Shown in pieces: positions 57,480 through 64,000 of a stretch of DNA of 64,000 bases (positions are counted from its first letter, which is position 1; each line of letters starts with the position of its first letter). Location of the stretch: positions 372,001-436,000 of the forward strand of contig SADC01001042.1 in NCBI GenBank assembly GCA_004194705.1. The letters are read 5' to 3'. Both the position numbers and the translations under genes were made by a program. This DNA is from Ditylenchus dipsaci. Lineage: Eukaryota > Nematoda > Chromadorea > Rhabditida > Anguinidae. Below the pieces are notes generated by a model that saw only the letters and a program-made list of their open reading frames with translations, was not told the DNA's origin and ran no database searches.

Positions 57480-57660
57480 CAGTCTTTAAAACACACACCC
57501 ACACTAATGTTTAAAGCACTCCCCTCAGTCAAATCAGCTTGGGGACCAGAATATTTTTTTTGTATTTTTTAAATAAAAAAATTTGCCTTGGTCCCCCAAG
57601 CTGACTTGACTGAGGGGTTTCTTAAACTTGAGTGAGGGTGTGTTTTAAAATTTAGCTGTC
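57480..57660. repeat. Hairpin element just after the decarboxylase stop codon
   Basis: TTTAAAACACACACCCACAC / GTGAGGGTGTGTTTTAAA and CCCCTCAGTCAAATCAGC / GCTGACTTGACTGAGGGG. It starts 6 bp after the stop, so it should lie in the 3' UTR; the only nearby AATAAA is in its loop (57,568-57,573). Shares CAGCTTGG-GGACCA with the intron 5 foldback. Confidence 0.85.
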
Positions 57661-57744
57661 TTTGAAATATAACGTATATTTTATAATAAAGCCCATACTC
57701 GAAAGCGACAAAAAAGGTGACAAAAGTCCTGGACAAAGCTCTGA

Positions 57745-57918
57745 GCATGGGCGTAGCCAGGGGAGGGGGGGGCTAAGGGGCTATAGCCCCCGTCAGATTT
57801 TTCGAAAAAAATTGTTAATTGAAAACACTATAAAACTCGAAAACGGTGTAGGGGAAACGACCTCTGAGGGGGGGCTTTAGCCTCCCCTTTGTCAGATTTT
57901 TCTGGCTACGCCTCTAGC
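57745..57918. repeat. MITE with GGGCGTAGCCAGG ends
   Basis: GGGCGTAGCCAGGGGAGGGG at the left, CTGGCTACGCCTC at the right; inner GGGGCTATAGCCCCC and GGGGGGGCTTTAGCCTCCCC. The phrase CTATAGCCCCC also occurs at 27,437, beside the C run there. Confidence 0.8.
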
Positions 57919-58182
57919 TCTAAGAAAAAACTCGAAAACTCTGCCCGAGACTCCACTAACACTACTACTAAAGTTTCTAGTACCCAAAAAAGTTACAAGA
58001 AACATTCCAGTGGTCTTTTAGAGTAGACTTTGAAGTCTTGCTCACAGCTTTTGAGTCAATCAATCGCCATAACCACAAACCAAGCCTATCACTAGGCGAA
58101 TTATAATCTGAAGAACACAAAAAGCATGTTACAGTCATTTCTTGATTTGACATTTGTTCCTAAATAAATCTAGAGGACTTTC

Positions 58183-58975
58183 AATAACTGGTGGCAAATA
58201 AGTTCGTGGACAACATTCGGGCTAATTGTTTAAGACAAAATTTGTTTCGTAAAAATATTCCAACATATGGTTTTGTAGCTCTTTCCATCCTCTTTCGAAT
58301 GGTATATAAAGTTTCATTAGAATATTTTAGAAAAGCCATTATTTGGTTACAAACATATGTGAGGTCATTTTAGAATGTTAATAGGCATTTTTATCCCTTT
58401 AGCTGATCAAAATTTTAATTAAAAGTTCAAGGCCACAGCAAAATGAGAGCACCACGTTGTAGCGCAGTTCAAGAGCTACGAAACACACTTTACAGAGAAG
58501 TTTTAAAAATCTGAGTGTTGAGATATGGCTTTTTCGAAAAAATCAATTTCTTGAAAATGACTAAAATCTAAAAAATTTGGAGAAAATTTGATTTTGGTCA
58601 TTTTTCAAGAAATTTTTTTTTTTCAAAAAAGCCATATCTCAACACCCATATTTTTAAAAAACTCTGTAAAGTGGTTTTTGTAGCTCTTGAACTGCGCTAC
58701 AACGTGGTGCTCTCATTTTGCGCCTTGAACTTTTTAATTAAAATTTTGATCAGCTAAAGTGATAAAAATGCCTATCAACATCCTAAAATGACCTCGCATA
58801 TGTTGTAACCAAATAATGGCTTTTCTAAAATATTCTTATGAAACTTTATATACCATTCGAAATAGGATGGAAAGAGCTACAAACCATATGTTGGAATATT
58901 TTTACGAAATAAATTGTGTCTTAAACAATTAGCCCGAATGTTGTCCACGAACTTATTTGTCACCAGTTAGAATGT
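58183..58975. repeat. Foldback element with mariner-like ends
   Basis: Arms of about 390 bp around 58,580. Ends AACTGGTGGCAAATAAGTTC and GAACTTATTTGTCACCAGTT next to TA. The start recalls mariner TIRs (GTTGGCAAATAAGTTCGT-like). No transposase. Confidence 0.9.
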
Positions 58976-60034
58976 GATTTAATCTAAAAACAATTAGGCT
59001 CGGACCAAATACAAAATTTTAAGGACGTTAAATAGAGAGTACTGTTGAATAAAAGGGGCAACTGTATTTTTAGATAAGAACCCATATACTTCTGGTTTCA
59101 AGCTGAATTTAGAACATCCTTCATTTTTCACATACGGGAAATTTTAATACCGTATTCTCTATAATAGACGGGCACCCCTGAGGGCCAAAACTAGAAGGGT
59201 AAACCATGTTTTACGGTCTTTTATTTATACTTAAATTCACAGAAATACAAGAAGAATGGCTAAAGTAAACACAATTGCGAAGTGTCCCAAAATGGCCCAA
59301 AATGGTGTTATTTCAACGCTATAGCATCTGAAACGTGCTTAAAACGTGTTTTTAGGGCGCGGTCGACACTTTTCAAAAAATTTTTTGTCGAAAATACACT
59401 TTTTGCCTTGCCTTGATAAGGTTGAGCGACATTTTAGTGCTTTAAAGACCTAAAGAGATGGGATTCAAACATAGTTTGATAACTGGGACCTACCGCGTGA
59501 AGAAACTCTGGTTTGCATATGGTTTTTAAAAAAAATTCCCAAAAATGTCTTTCCGCACCCTAAAAACATTTTTATGAATGTTTTAGACCTTAAAACGTAA
59601 TGAAAACATGTTAATTTGCAATTTTAGAGCACTTCACAATTGTGTACTTCAGCCAGAAGAATTTATTTTTCACAAATTTTACTACAGAAGTTTTCGTCTC
59701 ATTTTCGAACATACGATTCAGCTTTTTGTACATTTGACGTTTACAAGTTTGGATAAAACATTAAGTGTGATCGCCCATTAAAATTTGTTACAGGAATATA
59801 GAGGTTGAGTTTTCGTAACTCCTTAAAAAACTAAAAATCGGAAGTTTTGATTTTGATGGCCCAAATATCCGTTTTTTCAAAAGTCACTTGACACGGCCCA
59901 TGTCTACTTATTATAAATTTATATGTGCGTAAGTAATGGCGTAAGTAGAATTTTTAAATGTCGAGTATAAAAAAGCGGATCATATCTTTTGAAACTATGA
60001 CGAAGACTTCCTAATATAAAATTACAAAAAAAAG
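58976..60034. other. Spacer
   Basis: No gene recognised. A CTCTATAATAGACGGGCACCCC phrase at 59,157 is an isolated left end of the 50,464-50,606 family. Confidence 0.5.
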
Positions 60035-60475
60035 TTACGGAAAATGACGTGTGCCTTTCAAACAATCAATATGTTTGTTGATGGTCTTATCTTTCTCATC
60101 CAACAAAAAGGCAATGTAGAAAAAAAGGATGGCAAGGAAGATCAACCCAAAGAATCCGACCACTCGACAGATTACTTCAGCCAAAGTGTATCTGCGTTCA
60201 GTGGATTGTTCAGATGGTGGAGCCATTGCAATGAAGGACTGCTGTTGGTCATTTTGGAAAGTGTTTTTTGTTTGCCAATTTGTCTGCGGCTTCCTGTTGT
60301 TATGCTGATTTCCACCAGTTTCCTGTTTGTCAATTCCAGGATACGGTGGTGCAGAAGGTATTGGCTTATGTTTTTCTTCGTTGACTTTTTTATGTGAGCC
60401 TTTATTAGCTTCTAGATCTTCAGATTTAAGATTATTAGCTATGGCATTTTTTTTGAAATCATCAAAATCACTCAT
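60035..60475 (-). CDS. Single-pass membrane protein with PSAPPY motif (146 aa)
   Basis: One open exon, ATG at 60,475, TAA at 60,035. Hydrophilic N-terminal ~95 residues (DDFKKNAIANNLKSEDLEAN, KPIPSAPPYPG, QNDQQQSF), one transmembrane segment near residues 103-128 (VICRVVGFFGLIFLAILFFY) and a short basic tail. PSAP overlapping PPY is the kind of short motif bound by ESCRT-I and by WW-domain ubiquitin ligases, which suggests a cytosolic N-terminus that recruits sorting factors (inference). An excellent 3' splice site (AATATTTTCAG) lies 14 nt before the ATG, consistent with trans-splicing. No family recognised; no indel needed. Confidence 0.7.
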   Translation of the reverse strand: MSDFDDFKKNAIANNLKSEDLEANKGSHKKVNEEKHKPIPSAPPYPGIDKQETGGNQHNNRKPQTNWQTKNTFQNDQQQSFIAMAPPSEQSTERRYTLAEVICRVVGFFGLIFLAILFFYIAFLLDEKDKTINKHIDCLKGTRHFP

Positions 60476-60923
60476 AGTAGTGCCGTGTTCTGAAAATATT
60501 TTTAAATTAATGACGTTAAAAACACTAGTGATGTTTTTACCCTTTAATGCTTAATCGAATTTTAGGTTCATTGATAGCTTTTTAGTCATCGCTATTTGAA
60601 AAACACACATTTCCGAAAAATTGGAGAGTCCGTGCTTTTTGAAATGTCATGTGCTCAGAAACTATTAATAAACAAAAAATATTTTGAAAGTTTGATTCTG
60701 GACTAAAGATTGGCTCTAGGAGAATTGAACCTATACAAATTTAACTTATACAAATTGAACCTCAGTAAATTGAACCTGGGGTAAATTGAACCTCGGTAAA
60801 TTGAACCTCAAAAATCGTCTTGAGACGATTTTTATCAGAACTATTTTTAATTTTTCCGGTGTATAAAAAGTAACCATCTCGGTGATAGGTTAGCACCAGG
60901 AAAGAATAGGAAAACCACAAGGA

Positions 60924-60961
60924 TATTAGGTCGACCCATAGTATGGGCTCGACCTAATATC
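60924..60961. repeat. 38-bp near-perfect palindrome
   Basis: ATATTAGGTCGACCCATA followed by its complement with one mismatch, inside the foldback. Confidence 0.85.
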
Positions 60962-61382
60962 TAAAAGCATTTTTCTAGTTGCGCTACCCAGGTAATTGTT
61001 TGATGATGATTGTCCTTATGTTTGAATGTTAAGAAGTGGTTTGAATAAAATTAATTTTTGAAAAAATTAAGTAGGGTCGCATTCGGCCGATTAGTCTAAC
61101 CGGTCGGATAACCGAAAACCGGGTTTAAAAAAACCGGTTTTTTCAAAACAACCGATCCAAAAGCCGACCGATTGAAACGCTAGAATTTAGGATAAAAATA
61201 ATTAGAGAGAGAGTAGTTTGCAAACATAATATAAAAAAAAATCCAGGTGGTCATCTTGATTCACCACCTGTACTCGGATATAGATTGAGTGGACCAAAAC
61301 AGTTACAGGACAGAGGCTTACTGGTCTTATAAAAGCTAGTTTAGGACTGTTATTCCAGAAAAAATGATGTTTACTAGCACCA

Positions 61383-61445
61383 GGATTCGAAACTGTGACT
61401 TCAGAAATTTAGTGCGCGGATTTACCACGGGTAAATTTACCGGAC
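61383..61445 (-). repeat. tRNA-like sequence (probable SINE or tRNA pseudogene)
   Basis: On the minus strand: GGTAAATCCGCGCAC, TTTCTGAAGTCAC and a good T-loop CAGTTTCGAATCCTGG. The D-arm/A-box is degenerate. Compare 34,956-35,025. Confidence 0.45.
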
Positions 61446-61654
61446 GAGGAATTCAACGGTGGAATATGCTGCCTACCTTGAAACACTGTGATCTGGCAAC
61501 CGGACTGGTTTAAATCTCATTTGAATAAAAAATCCTTTCAAGACAAATTTTGAGGTTCAATTTACCTCAGGTTCAATTTACCTCAGGTTCAATTTACCGA
61601 GGTTCAATTTACCGCCGCCCCTAAAGACTAGCCCCAAAAAATAAATTTTAACAC

Positions 61655-62030
61655 GGAAATTCCTGACTGGAATAGAGGTTCCCATGAGTGTTTCAGGACC
61701 TGCTGAGCGCGAATATCACAAAATTGGGATTCCAACATGACTGCAATCAGGGTGGTATACTTAACGATTCCCTCAGCCATCAGCCTCAGCCAGCTATGTT
61801 GGGAAAAATTACTTCAGCCTCAGCCGTCATCCAGGTCAAAAATATTACCTCAACCATCAGCCTCAGCTGGCTTATTACAAAAAGTACAAAAACTTTTAGT
61901 ACAAAAACTTTTTTCAGCTTGCTGACTTCAAAAATTTTCCATAGCCTCAGCCGTCAGCCAGGCCTAAAGTTTTAACTCAGCCGTCAGCCTCAGCCGGCTG
62001 GTGGCTGAATTGAACCTCAGCCGGCTGAAG
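61655..62030. repeat. Broken copy of the 53-kb repeat arm plus CTCAGCC repeats
   Basis: 61,655-61,735 matches 52,975-53,055 (AATTCC-GACTG, TTTCAG-ACCT-CTGAGC). From 61,768 on come six or more clusters of CAGCCGTCAGCCTCAGCC-like sequence spaced 35-90 bp apart. The arm sequence resumes at 62,190-62,400. Confidence 0.7.
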
Positions 62031-62033
62031 ATA

Positions 62034-62134
62034 CAGTCGACGCTCGATTTAACATATGGCCTGGGACGGAGCCTAACCGTATGTTAAACCGAGCGTATGT
62101 TAAATATGGTGTATGTTAAATAGAGCGTCGACTG
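62034..62134. mobile_element. 101-bp MITE with TA target duplication
   Basis: CAGTCGACGCTCGATTTAAC and GTTAAATAGAGCGTCGACTG termini (one mismatch in ~23 bp) between two TA dinucleotides. Between the ends, GTATGTTAAA is repeated three times. Smallest full member of the CAGTC family here. Confidence 0.9.
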
Positions 62135-62189
62135 TACCGCCCTGACTGCAATGCTCCCATTTTCACGAGGACTTATTGGGAAATGGATA

Positions 62190-62400
62190 GTTTTTTCTTC
62201 AGGCTGGTTGGAAGTAAACTTATCTAGCTCAGCGCCTTTTTTATGCTTATAAGAAAGCCTTTTGTCTGGGCTTTCTAACGGTATCTCGCTTGCCTATATT
62301 AAAAAACTATGATGGGTAAAAATTTGAAAGAATTAAATTAGAATGTTTTTTTTTCAAATTTACTTCTTTACGGAAAGCATAGATATTTTTGCACTGAGGC
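62190..62400. repeat. Second part of the broken 53-kb repeat arm copy
   Basis: CTTATAAGAAAGCCTTTTGT, CTGGGCTTTCT and GAAAGCATAGATATTTTTG match 53,170-53,320 in the same order. Confidence 0.75.
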
Positions 62401-63544
62401 TTGTAGTCATGAAAAACACTCATATTTTAGAATCAGCATCAAAAGCGGCACCTTGGAAGTCTAATAAAAAGGGTTCTGGACTGTAAAGCACAAGTAAAAA
62501 AGAGCCAAAAAGGTGTCTCTAAAAGCAGTTATACGTGAGAAATCTAGCAAACTTGAAATCCTGGCACCGGACTCGTATTTAGAATGGCCGATTTACTTAA
62601 GAAACTGCTCTTTGATACTTCACTCTTCGATACAAAAAATTTAACTATTTAAAAGTCATCGTCGAATTTCAAATTTTCTTCGAGACAAAATTTTTAAAAT
62701 TTAAAAAAAATCAATATTGAATTTTTTTGTCTCCAAGGGAATTTGAAATTTGACAGCGACTCTCTTATTCTGGTTTACACACATGTTAAAAAAATCAGCA
62801 AAAACTTTTTGTTATTTTTTCTATTTTAAAAACTTTTGTTATTAAAAAAATCAACATGGGTAAATTTCGGCTCTGGCTTAGCTACAAAATAAATGATGTT
62901 TCTGGTTTACAAACATACCTCTCCCTTGCAAAAGCATTTTTAATTAATTGCGCATAGCGAGGTAGCACCGAAAAAATGGTAATAACTGAATCATTACTTT
63001 ATGTGCATTTTTAACTTTTACGAAACAAAATCTGCAATCTTAAAATCTAACACGGCATTGATAAAAACACACAATTAGAAAAGTAAATTTAATCAATAAT
63101 ATTCTTTTGAAAAAATAGTTTCGAAATCCAAAAATTGCTCTATTTAAAACTGCTCTAGATCTTTTTGTTGATTTAATATATAACCCAATAAAATAAAACA
63201 AAAAAATGCTGCCATAATTTTTTTTGTATTAAAATTTTTTATTTGTTGTAAACACTGAGAATTAAAAAAGCAATTATATTAAAAATTGTTTATTCTGCGC
63301 GAAAAATGTTTTGTTGTTAATTTTATTCACTTTTTTATGAATAAACACATGTTGACAGAAAGGCATGATCCAAACTATTTTTTGTAAAATATTTATAGTG
63401 TTAGAATTTTTTTTAAAGATAAATTTTATACAGTCGCCTCTCGCTAGGTCCCTTTTTCTGTCTCTTCTTACTCGTCCTTTTTATATTCATTTTTTATGCA
63501 ATTTTTCGCTACTACAGTCAAACCTCTTTAACGCGACGGCGTAG
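62401..63544. other. AT-rich spacer with a repeat core and isolated TIR ends
   Basis: 62,563-62,596 is another copy of the GGCACCGGACTCGT...ATGGCCGATTT core, with an inverted partner half around 62,680-62,760. TA-CAGTCGCCTCTCGCTAG at 63,430 and TA-CAGTCAAACCTCTTTAACG at 63,514 are CAGTC-type MITE left ends. Confidence 0.55.
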
Positions 63545-64000
63545 TGACAAGGGGGCCTTAACATTTGAGGAAAATTTCTTAAGGATTGACTTTTTCGAAA
63601 GCCGAGAATTGAGGACTGACATTTGTGGCCCGATAAAAAAAGACGGACTATTAAGTATGCATCATATGAGGAATGACAAATGAGAACCGACATTTGCAGA
63701 TCGAAATTTACAGTCCGACATATGAAGATCGACTTTTGAGAGTCGAAATTCGCGGATTTGACATTTGGAACCCGAATACTATGAATCGAAATTTAAGGAC
63801 GTGATCTTTTAAACTCAGCGTTTCAGGGATCGATTTTTCAAGACCGACTTTTAAGGACAAGACATTAGTGGCTTATTTTTCGTTTATTGACATTTCTGGT
63901 CCGATTTTTTAAGGACGCGACATTTAAGGCCCGAAATTCGGGGACGCGATATTTGAGGCCGACATTCAGACGCGACATTAAAGGCTCGACATTTAAGGAC
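63545..64000. repeat. Degenerate tandem repeat, period about 15-16 bp, running off the window
   Basis: Roughly 28 diverged units of the type CGACATTTAAGGACC / CGAAATTTAAGGACG. It begins directly behind a CAGTC-type MITE left end at 63,514 and continues beyond base 64,000, so it may fill the interior of one element. Confidence 0.82.

Larger units (their letters stand above)
60715..61625. repeat. Foldback with terminal tandem repeats (AAATTGAACCTCGGT)
   Basis: Left end (60,720-60,815): about six 15-16-bp units of the AAATTGAACCTCGGT type. Right end (61,548-61,618): four inverted units (GGTTCAATTTACCTCA). No coding sequence inside. Same architecture as 49,148-50,177 with unrelated repeat units. 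Confidence 0.9.

Noticed and set aside
57299..57514. 71-codon frame over the last decarboxylase exon
   Set aside because: Alternative frame of a well-conserved exon; runs into the 3' hairpin.

Overview
The window is from an animal nuclear genome, most likely a plant-associated nematode of the tylenchid/aphelenchid type. The reasons are: AT-rich sequence with many short introns (down to about 35 bp); 3' splice sites 0-14 bp upstream of start codons, as expected for spliced-leader addition; no operons; and two copies of an intronless, secreted pectate lyase of the PL3 type, which in animals is known mainly from plant-parasitic and fungus-feeding nematodes that acquired it by horizontal transfer. 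The exact species cannot be read from the sequence.

Layout. 1-5 kb: palindromic repeats only. 5.1-5.9 kb: a three-exon gene of unknown function (-). 6.7-8.2 kb: a large foldback. 8.4-8.8 kb: a broken TPR fragment (-). 9.8-10.9 kb: a hAT-like element. 12.4-13.2 kb: pectate lyase copy 1 (+). 16.1-19.6 kb: an 11-exon FBXL2/FBXL20-type F-box/LRR gene (-). 20.8-24.0 kb: an apparently complete PIF/Harbinger transposon with transposase and MADF-type partner, its target duplication intact. 24-34.6 kb: isolated exons, a small secreted ORF, a gag-like retroelement remnant and a degenerate 18-bp satellite. 37.1-37.5 kb: a Merlin-type transposon remnant. 38.9-39.9 kb: a possible N-myristoylated protein locus. 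40.2-40.9 kb: pectate lyase copy 2, broken. 43.8-46.4 kb: a MULE remnant and a hAT element carrying a second hAT element inside it. 47.3-50.9 kb: a gene resembling the N-terminal part of animal PEP-synthase-like proteins (-), its intron full of foldbacks. 53.0-54.4 kb: a 1.4-kb inverted repeat. 54.7-57.5 kb: an 11-exon aromatic amino acid decarboxylase (+). 60.0-60.5 kb: a single-pass membrane protein (-). 60.7-64 kb: more foldbacks and minisatellites.

The genes are ordinary scattered host genes and do not form one pathway. The dominant content is DNA-transposon debris: palindromic MITEs and foldbacks occupy a large share of the intergenic and intronic space, often nested, and several have exact 8-bp target duplications that place them in the hAT superfamily.

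An important caution: nearly every conserved host coding region needs one or more single missing bases restored, usually in short homopolymers or doublets, to be read through. All of these are deletions. This looks more like indel error in a long-read assembly than independent decay, so 'frameshift' calls here should be checked before any gene is called a pseudogene. No CRISPR array, rRNA gene or convincing intact tRNA gene was seen.
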